From assembly GCA_046347635.1 (NCBI GenBank), contig JAXMFT010000015.1, forward strand, positions 1-64,000: 64,000 nucleotides of DNA. The letters run 5' to 3'. The position numbers and the translations under genes were made by a program. The stretch is from JAGVSZ01 sp019137045. Its GTDB lineage: Bacteria > Pseudomonadota > Gammaproteobacteria > Burkholderiales > SG8-39. Below the pieces are notes generated by a model. The model saw nothing but the letters and a program-made list of their open reading frames with translations, was not told the DNA's origin and ran no database searches. Below, piece by piece: positions 52,434 to 61,417 of the stretch (positions are counted from its first letter, which is position 1; each line of letters opens with the position of its first letter).

Positions 52434-53612
52434 TCAGGAGGGCAGGTATCGCACCGCGAGCACGCCGTCGATGCGGCGAATCGTCTCGATCGCCGCGTCC
52501 GGAACGCGGCTGTCGACGTCCACCAGCGTGTACGCCATCTCCCCCTTCGACTTGTTGAGCATGTTGTGGATGTTCAGTCCCGCGCGCGCCATCGCGGTCG
52601 AGATCTGGCCGAGCATGTTCGGCACGTTGGCGTTGGCGATCGCGACGCGGTAGGGCGCCTCGCGCTCCATCACGACGTCGGGGAAGTTCACCGCGTTGCG
52701 GACCGTGCCGTGCTCGAGGTAGTCGCGCACCTGGTCGACCACCATCACCGCGGAGTTGTCCTCGGCCTCGCGGGTGGACGCGCCGAGGTGGGGCAGCGCC
52801 ACGACCGCGCCGTGGCCGGCGAGGCGGGCGGTCGGGAAGTCGGTGACGTAGGCCTTCAGCCGGCGCGCTTCGAGCGCCTCGACGACCGCCGCGTCGTCGA
52901 CGATGCCCTCGCGCGAGAAGTTGAGCAGGATGGCGCCCGGCTTGAGCAGGGCGAGCCGCTCGGTGCTCACCAGGGCACGCGTCGCCTTGGTCAGCGGCAC
53001 GTGCAGCGTCACGAAGTGGCTCGCCTTCAGCACCTCCTCGATGGCGTGCGCCTTCCTGACCTGTGCGGGCAGGCTCCAGGCCGCGTCCACGGTGATCTCC
53101 GGGTCGTAGCCGATCACGCTCATTCCGAGGCGGATGGCCGCGTCGGCGACCAGGCTGCCGATCTTGCCTAGCCCGATCACCCCGAGGGTGTGCCCGGGCA
53201 GCTCGACGCCCGCGAAGCGCTTCTTCTCCTCCTCGACCTGGCGCGCGATCGCCTCGTCCGCGCCGCGCAGGCCGGCGACGAACTGGACCGCGGGCACGAG
53301 GTTGCGCGCGGCGATGAGCATTCCGGCGAGCACGAGCTCCTTGACCGCGTTCGCGTTCGCGCCCGGCGCGTTGAAGACCGGCACCCCGCGCCGGCTCATC
53401 TCGGCGACCGGGATGTTGTTCGTCCCGGCGCCCGCGCGGCCGATCGCCTTCACCGACGCGGCGATCGTCAGCGCGTGCATGTCCGCGGAGCGCACCAGGA
53501 TCGCGTCCGGCTGGGCCGCGTCCTTGCCGACGGCGTACCGCTCCGGCGGCAGCCGCTTCAGGCCGGCGGGGGAGATCTGGTTCAGCACCAGGACCTCGAA
53601 GCGGCTATCCAT
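52434..53612 (-). CDS. serA: D-3-phosphoglycerate dehydrogenase
   Basis: First step of serine synthesis. The 392-aa enzyme has GRAGAGTNNIPVAEMSRRGV, the NAD fold LGVIGLGKIGSLVADAA, the catalytic His in ALPHLGASTREAEDNS and a C-terminal ACT domain (VPNMLGQISTAMARAGLNI) for serine feedback. It is shorter than E. coli-like long forms with an extra domain, as usual in these bacteria. It overlaps serC by 8 bases. Confidence 0.94.
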   Translation of the reverse strand: MDSRFEVLVLNQISPAGLKRLPPERYAVGKDAAQPDAILVRSADMHALTIAASVKAIGRAGAGTNNIPVAEMSRRGVPVFNAPGANANAVKELVLAGMLIAARNLVPAVQFVAGLRGADEAIARQVEEEKKRFAGVELPGHTLGVIGLGKIGSLVADAAIRLGMSVIGYDPEITVDAAWSLPAQVRKAHAIEEVLKASHFVTLHVPLTKATRALVSTERLALLKPGAILLNFSREGIVDDAAVVEALEARRLKAYVTDFPTARLAGHGAVVALPHLGASTREAEDNSAVMVVDQVRDYLEHGTVRNAVNFPDVVMEREAPYRVAIANANVPNMLGQISTAMARAGLNIHNMLNKSKGEMAYTLVDVDSRVPDAAIETIRRIDGVLAVRYLPS

Positions 53613-54684
53613 GCTGCGCCTCGAATTCCTTCATGTACGCGACCAGCCGCTGCACGCCCTCGATCGGCATCGCGTTGTAGATCGAAGCGCGCATGCCGCC
53701 CACCGACCGGTGCCCCTTGAGCTGCACCATGCCGCGCGCCTCCGCGCCGGCGAGGAACGCCGCGTCGAGCTTCGGATCGCGCAGCGTGAACGGGATGTTC
53801 ATGCGCGAGCGGTCCGCTGCCCGCACCGGGCTGCGAAACAGCGTCGAGTCGCCGAGGTAGTCGTAGAGCAGGTTCGCCTTGGCGAGGTTCCTGCGCTCCA
53901 TCGCCGCGAGCCCGCCCTCGCCCTGCAGCCACTTGAACACCAGGCCGGCGACGTAGATCGCGTACGTCGGCGGCGTGTTCGACATCGACCGGGCGTCGGC
54001 CTGCACCTTGTAGTCGAGCATGCTCGCCGTACCCCTGGGCGCGTGGCCGAGCAGGTCCTCGCGCACGATCACGATCGTGAGTCCGGCGGGCCCGATGTTC
54101 TTCTGCGCGCCGGCGTAGATCAGGCCGTACCTCGCCACGTCGACCGGGCGCGACAGGATGTGCGACGACATGTCGGCGACCAGCGGCACCGCGCCGGTGT
54201 CGGGCACCCAGTGGAACTCCACTCCCCCGATGGTCTCGTTCGTGCACACGTGCACGTACGCCGCCTCGGGATCGAGCTTCCAGGTGGCGCGCTCGGGCAC
54301 GCAGGTGAAGTTCGCGTCCGCGGCCGACGCGGCGACGTTCACCCTGCAGAAGGACTGCGCCTCCTTGATCGCCTTCTTCGACCACTCGCCGGTGTCGATG
54401 TAGTCGGCGCTCGCCTTCCCGCGCAGGAGGTTGATCGGCACCTGCGCGAACTGCAGCGTCGCGCCGCCCTGCAGGAACAGCACCTGGTAGCCGTCCGGGA
54501 TCGCCATGAGGCTGCGCAGCTCCGCCTCGGCCTCCTCCGCGATCGCGATGAACTCCTTGCCGCGATGGCTCATCTCCATCACCGACATGCCGCTGCCGTG
54601 CCAGTCGAGCATCTCCGCGGCCGCCTGCCGCAGCACCGCCTCCGGCAGCACCGCCGGTCCCGCGCTGAAATTGAACACTCTCAC
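53605..54684 (-). CDS. serC: Phosphoserine aminotransferase
   Basis: Second step of serine synthesis. The 359-aa PLP enzyme has NFSAGPAVLPEAVLRQAAAEML at the start, SVMEMSHRGKEF, the PLP-lysine in YAGAQKNIGPAGLTIVIV, and VGGMRASIYNAMPIEGV at the end. It overlaps gyrA by 4 bases and serA by 8. Confidence 0.96.
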   Translation of the reverse strand: MRVFNFSAGPAVLPEAVLRQAAAEMLDWHGSGMSVMEMSHRGKEFIAIAEEAEAELRSLMAIPDGYQVLFLQGGATLQFAQVPINLLRGKASADYIDTGEWSKKAIKEAQSFCRVNVAASAADANFTCVPERATWKLDPEAAYVHVCTNETIGGVEFHWVPDTGAVPLVADMSSHILSRPVDVARYGLIYAGAQKNIGPAGLTIVIVREDLLGHAPRGTASMLDYKVQADARSMSNTPPTYAIYVAGLVFKWLQGEGGLAAMERRNLAKANLLYDYLGDSTLFRSPVRAADRSRMNIPFTLRDPKLDAAFLAGAEARGMVQLKGHRSVGGMRASIYNAMPIEGVQRLVAYMKEFEAQHG

Positions 54685-57284
54685 TCTGCCGGCCCCTCGC
54701 TCTCTTCGCCGCCCTCGCCGTTGCCGTGGCCGTTACCGTTGCCGTTCTCGTCCTCGGTCTCGGCGATCTTCTCCACCCCGGCGAGCTTCGTCCCCTCGTC
54801 CAGGCTGATCAGGCTCACGCCCTGCGTCGAGCGGCCCATCTCGCGGATCTGCGCCACCTTGGTCCGGATCAGGACCCCGCCGGTGGACACCAGCACGAGC
54901 TCGTCCTTCTCGTCCACCAGCGCCGCGCTCACCACCTTGCCGTTGCGCTCGCTCGTCTGGATCGCGATCACGCCCTGCGTGCCGCGGCCGTAGCGCGGAT
55001 ACTCCGCGATCGCGGTGCGCTTGCCGTACCCGTTCTCGGTGGCGGTGAGCACGCTCTTCGCCTCCGCGTCGGCCACCAGCATCGAGATCACCCTGCCGCC
55101 CTCGGCGAGCTTCATGCCGCGCACGCCGCGCGCCACGCGCCCCATCGGGCGCACGTCGTCCTCGGCGAAGCGCACCGCCTTGCCGTCGTCGGAGAACAGC
55201 ATCACGTCGCAGCGCCCGTCGGTGATCGAGGCCCCGACCAGGTAGTCGCCCTCCTCCAGGTCGACGGCGATGATCCCCTTCTCGCGCGGCCGCGAGAAGT
55301 CCGAGAGCGGGGTCTTCTTCACCGTCCCGCTCGCGGTGGCCATGAACACGAAGCGATCCTCGTCGAAGGTCTTGACCGGGAGCACGGCGCTGATGCGCTC
55401 GCCCTCGGCGAGCGGGAAGAGGTTCACGATCGGCTTGCCGCGGCTCGAGCGCGTCCCGGCCGGCACTTCGTAGCCCTTCAGCCAGTACACCTGGCCACGG
55501 CTCGAGAAGCACAGGATGTAGTCGTGCGTGTGCGCGATGAACAGCCGCTCGATGAAGTCGTCCTCCTTCATCGCCGCGGCCTGCTTGCCGCGGCCGCCGC
55601 GGCGCTGGGCGCGGTAGTCGGCGACCGGCTGCGCCTTGATGTACCCGGCGTGCGAGAAGGTGACGACCACGTCCTGCGGCGCGATCAGGTCCTCGACCGC
55701 GATGTCCTCGGCGTTGAGCACGATCTCGCTGCGGCGCGCGTCGCCGTACTGCGCCTTGAGCGCGGCGAGCTCGTCGCCGATGATGGCGGTGATGCGCGCC
55801 GGCTGCGAGAGGATGTCGAGCAGCTCGGCGATGGTGTCGAGCAGCTCCCTGTAGTCGGCCACGATCTTTTCCTGCTCCAGGCCGGTCAGGCGCTGGAGCT
55901 GCATCTCGAGGATGCGCTGGGCCTGCGGGTCGGAGAGGCGGTAGCCGTCGGCAGTCAGCCCGAAGCTCGGCCCGAGCGCCTCGGGCTGGGTCGCGCCCTC
56001 GGGCGCGCGGGCGAGCATCTCGGCCACGAGCCGCGAGGGCCAGCGCTTCCCCATCAGGCCCTGCTTCGCCTCGGCCGGGCTGCGGGCCGCCTTGATGAGC
56101 GCGATGATCTCGTCGACGTTGGACAGCGCGACCGCGAGGCCCTCCTGCAGGTGCGCCTTCTCGCGCGCCTTGCGCAGGTCGTAGGCGGTGCGCCGCGTGA
56201 CCACCTCGCGCCGGTGCGCGAGGAACGCCGCGAGCATCTGCTTGAGGTTGAGCAGGCGCGGCTGGCCGTCGAGCAGCGCGACCATGTTGATGCCGAAGCT
56301 GTCCTGGAGCTGGGTGTGCTTGTAGAGGTTGTTGAGGACGACCTCGGGGATCTCGCCGCGCTTGAGCTCGATCACCACCCGCATGCCGGACTTGTCCGAT
56401 TCGTCGCGGATGTCGGAGATGCCCTCGATGCGCTTCTCGTTCACCAGCTCGGCGATCTTCTCCTGCAGCACCCGCTTGTTCACCTGGTAGGGCAGCTCGT
56501 CGACAATGAGCGCCTGGCGCTGACCGCCGGCGATCTCCTCAACGTGGGTGCGCGCGCGCATCACGACGCGGCCGCGTCCGGTCCGGTAGCCCTCGTGCAC
56601 GCCGGCGAGGCCGTGGATCAGGCCGGCGGTCGGGAAGTCCGGGGCCGGCACGAGCTTGATCAGCTCCTCGATCGCGATGTCGGGCTGCGCGAGGAGCGCG
56701 CGGCACGCGTCGACCGTCTCGGCGAGGTTGTGCGGCGGGACGCTGGTCGCCATGCCGACCGCGATCCCGGAGGAGCCGTTGACGAGCAGGTTCGGCAGCC
56801 GCGTCGGCAGGACGGCGGGCTCCTGCTCCTTGCCGTCGTAGTTCGGCACGAAGTCGACCGTCTCGCGCTCGATGTCGGCCAGCATCTCCGAGGTGATGCG
56901 CTCGAGCCGGCACTCGGTGTAGCGCATCGCCGCCGGGTTGTCGCCGTCCACCGAGCCGAAGTTGCCCTGGCCGTCGACCAGCGGGTAGCGCATGGAGAAG
57001 TCCTGCGCCATGCGCACCAGCGTGTCGTAGATCGCGGTATCGCCGTGCGGGTGGTACTTGCCCATCACGTCCCCGACCACGCGCGCGCACTTCACGTACG
57101 GCCGGTTCCACACGATGTTCGCTTCCTGCATCGCGAACAGCACGCGCCGGTGCACCGGCTTCAGCCCGTCGCGCACGTCGGGGAGCGCCCGGCCCACGAT
57201 CACGCTCATCGCGTAGTCGAGGTAGGAGCGGCGCATCTCCTCTTCGAGGCTGACCGGAAGCGTTTCCTTGGCGAACTGTTCCAT
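54681..57284 (-). CDS. gyrA: DNA gyrase subunit A
   Basis: Breakage-reunion subunit of gyrase, 867 aa. The quinolone region is HPHGDTAIYDT with Thr83 and Asp87 and the catalytic Tyr122 is in AAMRYTE, at the same numbers as E. coli. The C-terminal beta-pinwheel starts with the GyrA box QRRGGRGK. The extreme C-terminus is an acidic tail of Gly/Asn/Glu repeats. It is first in the leftward gyrA-serC-serA-pheA-hisC-tyrA-aroA-cmk-rpsA run and divergent from mtaD. Confidence 0.97.
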   Translation of the reverse strand: MEQFAKETLPVSLEEEMRRSYLDYAMSVIVGRALPDVRDGLKPVHRRVLFAMQEANIVWNRPYVKCARVVGDVMGKYHPHGDTAIYDTLVRMAQDFSMRYPLVDGQGNFGSVDGDNPAAMRYTECRLERITSEMLADIERETVDFVPNYDGKEQEPAVLPTRLPNLLVNGSSGIAVGMATSVPPHNLAETVDACRALLAQPDIAIEELIKLVPAPDFPTAGLIHGLAGVHEGYRTGRGRVVMRARTHVEEIAGGQRQALIVDELPYQVNKRVLQEKIAELVNEKRIEGISDIRDESDKSGMRVVIELKRGEIPEVVLNNLYKHTQLQDSFGINMVALLDGQPRLLNLKQMLAAFLAHRREVVTRRTAYDLRKAREKAHLQEGLAVALSNVDEIIALIKAARSPAEAKQGLMGKRWPSRLVAEMLARAPEGATQPEALGPSFGLTADGYRLSDPQAQRILEMQLQRLTGLEQEKIVADYRELLDTIAELLDILSQPARITAIIGDELAALKAQYGDARRSEIVLNAEDIAVEDLIAPQDVVVTFSHAGYIKAQPVADYRAQRRGGRGKQAAAMKEDDFIERLFIAHTHDYILCFSSRGQVYWLKGYEVPAGTRSSRGKPIVNLFPLAEGERISAVLPVKTFDEDRFVFMATASGTVKKTPLSDFSRPREKGIIAVDLEEGDYLVGASITDGRCDVMLFSDDGKAVRFAEDDVRPMGRVARGVRGMKLAEGGRVISMLVADAEAKSVLTATENGYGKRTAIAEYPRYGRGTQGVIAIQTSERNGKVVSAALVDEKDELVLVSTGGVLIRTKVAQIREMGRSTQGVSLISLDEGTKLAGVEKIAETEDENGNGNGHGNGEGGEESEGPAE

Positions 57285-57436
57285 TCAGGCGGGACGTGTT
57301 TCGACTGGCGTACGGGGGCGCTTTGCGGCCGCGCGCGAAGCGTCGAATTTTAGCATCCGCGACCGGCCCGGGCCAAGGTTCCGGCGCGGCGGTGGACCGC
57401 CGCGCGGAGCCGATGCGGTAGTATCCGTGCGCCCCG

Positions 57437-58786
57437 ATGTCGAACCCGCCGCAAGCCGCCGACCTCGTCATCGACGCGCGCTGGGTCGTGCCGGTGGAGC
57501 CCCGCGGCCTCGTGCTGGAAGCGCACAGCGTCGTCGTCCGCGCCGGGCGCATCGCCGCCGTGCTGCCTACCGCGTCCCTTCCCGGCGACCCGGCGCCGGC
57601 GCGGCGCGTCACCCTCCCGCAGCACGTGCTCATCCCCGGCCTCGTCAACCTGCACACGCACGCGGCCATGAGCCTCATGCGCGGGCTCGCCGACGACCGG
57701 CCGCTGATGGCGTGGCTGCAGGACCACGTCTGGCCGGTCGAGTCGAAGCACGTCTCGCCGGAGTTCGTCCACGACGGCACGCTGCTCGCCTGCGCCGAGA
57801 TGCTGCGCGGCGGGGTCACCTGCTTCAACGACATGTACTTCTTTCCGGAGGCCGCCGCGCGCGCCGGCCTGGCGAGCGGCATGCGGGCGAGCATCGGCCT
57901 GATCGCGGTCGAGTTTCCGAGCGCATACGCCTCCGACGCCGAGGACTACCTGGCGAAGGGACTCGCCCTGCGCGACCGTCTCGGCGGCGAGGCGCGGCTC
58001 TCGTTCTGCATGGCGCCGCACGCGCCCTACACCGTGAGCGACCGGACGTTCGCGCGCATCGCCACGCTGGCCGAGGAGCTGGATCTGCCGGTCCACCTGC
58101 ATCTGCACGAGACCGAGGACGAGGTCCGCGCGAGCATGACCGCGCACGGCCGGCGGCCCCTCGAGCGCCTGGCGGCGCTCGGGCTGGTGAGCCCCCGGCT
58201 GGTCGGCGTGCACGCGGTCCACCTGACCGAGGCGGAGATCGCCGCGCTCGCGCGCAACGGCTGCTCGGTCGCGCACTGCCCGTCGTCCAACCTCAAGCTC
58301 GCCAGCGGCTTCGCTCCGGTCGCCGCCCTCGCCGGCGCGGGCGTGAACGTCGGCCTCGGCACCGACGGCGCGGCGAGCAACAACCGGTTGGACCTGTTTC
58401 AGGAGATGCGCACCGCGGCGCTGCTCGCCAAAGCGGCGTCCGGACGGGCGGACGCGATGCCGGCGCACGACGCGCTCCGCTGCGCCACGCTCGGCGGCGC
58501 GCGCGCGCTCGGCCTCGACGCGCTCTGCGGATCCATCGCGCCGGGCAAGGCGGCGGATCTGTGCGCGGTGGCCGTGCGCGATCCCGAAACGCTCCCGTGC
58601 TACGACCCGGTCTCGCACCTCGTGTACGCCTGCGGCCGCGAGCACGTCACGCACGTGTGGGTCGCGGGCGATGCCGCGCTGGAGGATCGCAGCCTGGTGC
58701 ACGTGGATCGCGCGCTGTTGGAAAAGCGAACACTCATGTGGCAGAATCATTTACTGCCGCAGGCTAGAAAGAACGCGCGCAACTAG
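57437..58786 (+). CDS. mtaD: TRZ/ATZ amidohydrolase, 5-methylthioadenosine/S-adenosylhomocysteine deaminase-like
   Basis: A 449-aa metal-dependent deaminase. The first metal site is NLHTHAAMSLMRGLADD, then HLHLHETEDEV, GVHAVHLTEAEI and the catalytic Asp in LGTDGAASNNRLDLF. Relatives deaminate methylthioadenosine, S-adenosylhomocysteine or adenosine. It lies between gyrA (divergent) and ompA. The candidate ompA promoter lies inside its last codons. Confidence 0.9.
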   Translation: MSNPPQAADLVIDARWVVPVEPRGLVLEAHSVVVRAGRIAAVLPTASLPGDPAPARRVTLPQHVLIPGLVNLHTHAAMSLMRGLADDRPLMAWLQDHVWPVESKHVSPEFVHDGTLLACAEMLRGGVTCFNDMYFFPEAAARAGLASGMRASIGLIAVEFPSAYASDAEDYLAKGLALRDRLGGEARLSFCMAPHAPYTVSDRTFARIATLAEELDLPVHLHLHETEDEVRASMTAHGRRPLERLAALGLVSPRLVGVHAVHLTEAEIAALARNGCSVAHCPSSNLKLASGFAPVAALAGAGVNVGLGTDGAASNNRLDLFQEMRTAALLAKAASGRADAMPAHDALRCATLGGARALGLDALCGSIAPGKAADLCAVAVRDPETLPCYDPVSHLVYACGREHVTHVWVAGDAALEDRSLVHVDRALLEKRTLMWQNHLLPQARKNARN

Positions 58787-58790
58787 GCAA

Positions 58791-58828
58791 GCGGTCGACC
58801 TGCCGGTCCACGCAGGGCCGTCGACCGC
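58791..58828 (+). promoter_or_regulatory. Stem-loop in the ompA leader
   Basis: GCGGTCGAC (58791-58799) pairs with GTCGACCGC (58820-58828). CTGC/GCAG inside the loop can add four more pairs. It lies 28 bases before the OmpA ATG. A stable 5' hairpin protects ompA mRNA in E. coli; a similar stabilising role is inferred here. Confidence 0.5.
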
Positions 58829-58856
58829 GCAGTCCAAACTCTGGAAGGGGGAAACG

Positions 58857-59513
58857 ATGACTACACCGAGAGTACTGTTGGCTGCGTCGGCCGTCGTGAT
58901 CGGTCTGGTCGCCGCTCCCGCGTTCGCGCAAGCTGGCAAGGGCACGCAAGGGTACGTGACCGACACGCGCAACGCGATCGTCAAGGACCCGTACAACCTG
59001 TGCTGGCGCACCGGCTACTGGACGCCGGCGATCGCCAACTGCGAGTGCGACAAGGATCTGCTGCCCCGGGAGGTCTGCGAACCGCCGGCGCCGAAGCCCG
59101 CCGTCGCGCCGCCGCCGCCGCCGAAGCCCGCGGCCAAGCCCGCGCCGAAGCCGGTCACCGAGAAGGTCACCTTCGCGGCTGACGTCTTCTTCGACTTCGA
59201 CAAGGCGGTGCTCAAGCCCGAGGGCAAGGCGAAGCTCGACGATCTCGTCGGCAAGCTGAAGACCGTGGCGCTCGAGGTGATCATCGCCATCGGTCACACC
59301 GACAACATCGGGTCGAAGGAGTACAACCAGAAGCTGTCGGTGCGCCGCGCCGAGGCGGTGAAGGCCTACCTGGTGAGCAAGGGCATCGAGCCCAACCGCA
59401 TCTACACCGAGGGCAAGGGCCTCACGCAGCCGATCGCGGACAACCGCACCGCCGCCGGCCGCGCGAAGAACCGCCGCGTGGAGATCGAGGTGGTGGGCAC
59501 GCGCCAGAAGTAG
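58857..59513 (+). CDS. ompA: OmpA family outer membrane protein
   Basis: A 218-aa envelope protein with a signal peptide ending near AFAQ (residues 22-25). A short Cys-containing segment (LCWRTGYWTPAIANCEC) follows, then a Pro/Ala/Lys linker (residues 78-100). The C-terminal OmpA peptidoglycan-binding domain has FFDFDKAVLKPEGKAKL, IAIGHTDNIGS and LSVRRAEAVKAYLVSKGI. No large beta-barrel is present, as is usual for this group beside gyrA in Burkholderiales. GGAAGGGGGAAACG precedes the ATG. A candidate promoter (TTGGAA at 58718, CAGAAT at 58742, 18-base spacer) lies inside mtaD. Confidence 0.94.
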   Translation: MTTPRVLLAASAVVIGLVAAPAFAQAGKGTQGYVTDTRNAIVKDPYNLCWRTGYWTPAIANCECDKDLLPREVCEPPAPKPAVAPPPPPKPAAKPAPKPVTEKVTFAADVFFDFDKAVLKPEGKAKLDDLVGKLKTVALEVIIAIGHTDNIGSKEYNQKLSVRRAEAVKAYLVSKGIEPNRIYTEGKGLTQPIADNRTAAGRAKNRRVEIEVVGTRQK

Positions 59514-59531
59514 CGGCGCCGGCTCCGGCAG

Positions 59532-59560
59532 AAAGCCCCGCCTCGGCGGGGCTTTTTGTT
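59532..59560 (+). terminator. Rho-independent terminator after ompA
   Basis: AAAGCCCCGCC (59532-59542) and its complement (59545-59555) form a long GC stem with a tight loop, followed by TTGTTTT. It is a textbook terminator. Confidence 0.93.
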
Positions 59561-59595
59561 TTGCGGACGTCCCGCGTTAAGCTCCCGCACGACGC

Positions 59596-60303
59596 ATGCC
59601 CCAGACGACGAACGCCGATCCGAACGAGCTCGCGAAGTTCAGCGAGCTCGCGCACCGCTGGTGGGACCCGACCGGAGAGTTCCGGCCGCTCCACCAGATC
59701 AACCCGTTGCGCCTGGCGTGGATCGAGGGGAAGGCGCGCCTCGCAGGAAAGCGCGTCCTGGATGTCGGCTGCGGCGGCGGGATCCTCGCCGAGGCGATGG
59801 CTCGGGCCGGAGCCACGGTCAAGGGCATCGACCTCGCCGAGAAGCCGCTCGCGGTCGCGCGGCTGCACGGCCTGGAATCCGGCGTCCCGGTCGACTACGA
59901 GGCGATTTCGGCGGAGGACCTCGCGCGACGCGAACCCGGGGCCTACGACGTCGTCACCTGCCTGGAGGTGCTGGAGCACGTGCCGGACCCGGCACGCACG
60001 GTGCGCGCCTGCGCCGCACTCGCGCGCCCGGGCGGGCAGCTCTTCTTTGCGACCATCAACCGCAACCCGAAGTCCTATCTCCTGGCGATCATCGGCGCGG
60101 AATACGTGCTCGGCCTCCTGCCCCGCGGCACGCACGACTACGCCAAGTTCATCAAACCGTCGGAGCTCTCGCGCTGGTGCCGCGACGCGGGGCTCGACGT
60201 GGGGCATCTCGTCGGCATGACCTACAACCCGCTCACGCAGGTCTACGCGCTCGGGCGGGACGCGGACGTCAACTACCTCGTCCACGCCACGCGGCCGGGA
60301 TGA
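59596..60303 (+). CDS. ubiG: Ubiquinone biosynthesis O-methyltransferase UbiG
   Basis: Methylates both hydroxyl groups during ubiquinone synthesis. The 235-aa protein starts NADPNELAKFSELAHRWWDP, has SAM motif VLDVGCGGGILAEAMARAGA, VTCLEVLEHVPDP and the membrane-contact segment PKSYLLAIIGAEYVLGLLPRGTHDY. Its stop overlaps the gph ATG. The quinone type indicates respiratory chains with ubiquinone. Confidence 0.96.
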   Translation: MPQTTNADPNELAKFSELAHRWWDPTGEFRPLHQINPLRLAWIEGKARLAGKRVLDVGCGGGILAEAMARAGATVKGIDLAEKPLAVARLHGLESGVPVDYEAISAEDLARREPGAYDVVTCLEVLEHVPDPARTVRACAALARPGGQLFFATINRNPKSYLLAIIGAEYVLGLLPRGTHDYAKFIKPSELSRWCRDAGLDVGHLVGMTYNPLTQVYALGRDADVNYLVHATRPG

Positions 60304-60962
60304 CGATTCGCGCGGTCCTGTTCGATCTCGACGGCACGCTCGCCGACACCGCGCCCGACCTCGCCGGCGCGCTCAACGCGCTGCTCGCGGAGCGGCGCCG
60401 GCCGCCGGTCCCGGTGGCCGCTGCGCGCCCGGCGACCTCGAGCGGCGCGCGGGGGATGCTGCGAATCGGCTTCGGCATCGACGCCGACCACCGGGATTAC
60501 GAGGCGCTCAAGGCGCGCTTTCTCGAGCTCTACGAGGCGCGGGTCTGCGCCGAGACGCGGCTCTTTGCCGGCATCGCGGAGCTGCTCGCAACGCTCGAGG
60601 CGCGCGCGCTGCCCTGGGGCGTGGTCACGAACAAGGCGGAGCGCTTCACCCGCCCGCTGCTCGCGGCGCTCGCGCTGCTCGACCGCGCCGCGTGCGTGGT
60701 CGGCGGCGACACCGCCGCACGGGCGAAGCCGCACCCCGACTCCCTGCTGCACGCGGCGCGCGGCATCGGGCTCGCGCCGGGCCGCTGCCTCTACGTGGGC
60801 GACGACCTGCGCGACGTGCAGGCCGCGCGCGCGGCGGGCATGCCCGTGCTCGCCGCGGCGTATGGCTATCTCGGCGTGGACGGCGATCCGCACGCCTGGG
60901 GCGCCGACGGCGTGATCGATCACCCGCTCGAGGTCTTGAAGCACCTCGGTTCGCCCTTATAA
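60300..60962 (+). CDS. gph: Phosphoglycolate phosphatase
   Basis: A 220-aa HAD-family hydrolase that removes phosphate from 2-phosphoglycolate. Motif I is AVLFDLDGTLADTAPDL, motif II VVTNK, motif III KPHPDSL and motif IV YVGDDLRDVQAARAAGM. The ATGA overlap with ubiG is the usual ubiG-gph pair. The 3' end also contains the likely ssrA promoter. Confidence 0.93.
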   Translation: MTIRAVLFDLDGTLADTAPDLAGALNALLAERRRPPVPVAAARPATSSGARGMLRIGFGIDADHRDYEALKARFLELYEARVCAETRLFAGIAELLATLEARALPWGVVTNKAERFTRPLLAALALLDRAACVVGGDTAARAKPHPDSLLHAARGIGLAPGRCLYVGDDLRDVQAARAAGMPVLAAAYGYLGVDGDPHAWGADGVIDHPLEVLKHLGSPL

Positions 60963-60963
60963 T
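60936..60963 (+). promoter_or_regulatory. Probable sigma70 promoter of ssrA, inside the gph 3' end
   Basis: TTGAAG (60936-60941) and a perfect TATAAT (60958-60963) are 16 bases apart. Transcription would start near 60970, about 20 bases before the mature tmRNA 5' end, which fits processing by RNase P. Confidence 0.7.
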
Positions 60964-60989
60964 CCGGGCACGCGCAGCACACGTTCCCT

Positions 60990-61354
60990 GGGGGCGACCT
61001 GGTCTCGACGGGGGTCGCGAAGCAGCGCAGGGCATGCCGAGGCCCAGCCACCTCGTAAATCCAACTGGAACGCTACAAACGCCAACGACGAGCGTTTCGC
61101 TCTCGCCGCCTAACACCGGCGAGACGCTGCACTAGCTTGCTGATGGGCTAGGCCCCGAGAGGGGTGCAGCGTCATTGACATCAGCCTCTCCGCCCGGTCT
61201 GGCCGCTTGGCCGGGCGGATCCGTCGAAGCGGCTGGCCGAGCGTCAGCCTGCCGGCCGGCGGGCGCGAGGCGAGATCCAAACGACCAGGCTAAGCATGTA
61301 GTCCTGACTGCGGAGGACTTTCGGACGCGGGTTCGATTCCCGCCGCCTCCACCA
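60990..61354 (+). ncRNA. ssrA: Transfer-messenger RNA (tmRNA)
   Basis: Rescues stalled ribosomes by adding a degradation tag. The tRNA-like ends are visible: GGGGGCGACCTGG at the 5' side and CGCGGGTTCGATTCCCGCCGCCTCCACCA-type 3' end, with acceptor GGGGGCG/CGCCTCC, T-loop and encoded CCA (61352-61354). The tag frame at 61081-61113 reads ANDERFALAA then TAA, typical of Burkholderiales. The total is about 365 bases including CCA. Confidence 0.96.
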
Positions 61355-61358
61355 TCCT

Positions 61359-61393
61359 GCGCGCAGCCCCGGTCGGGCCTGCGCGCGCCTTTC
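61359..61393 (+). terminator. Possible terminator after ssrA
   Basis: GCGCGCAG (61359-61366) and CTGCGCGC (61379-61386) can pair, with a GC-rich loop, followed by GCCTTTC. The T run is short, so the call is moderate. It lies in the gap to the convergent pxpA. Confidence 0.5.
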
Positions 61394-61417
61394 GCGCCGG
61401 CCCTGCAAGGGCGCCGG

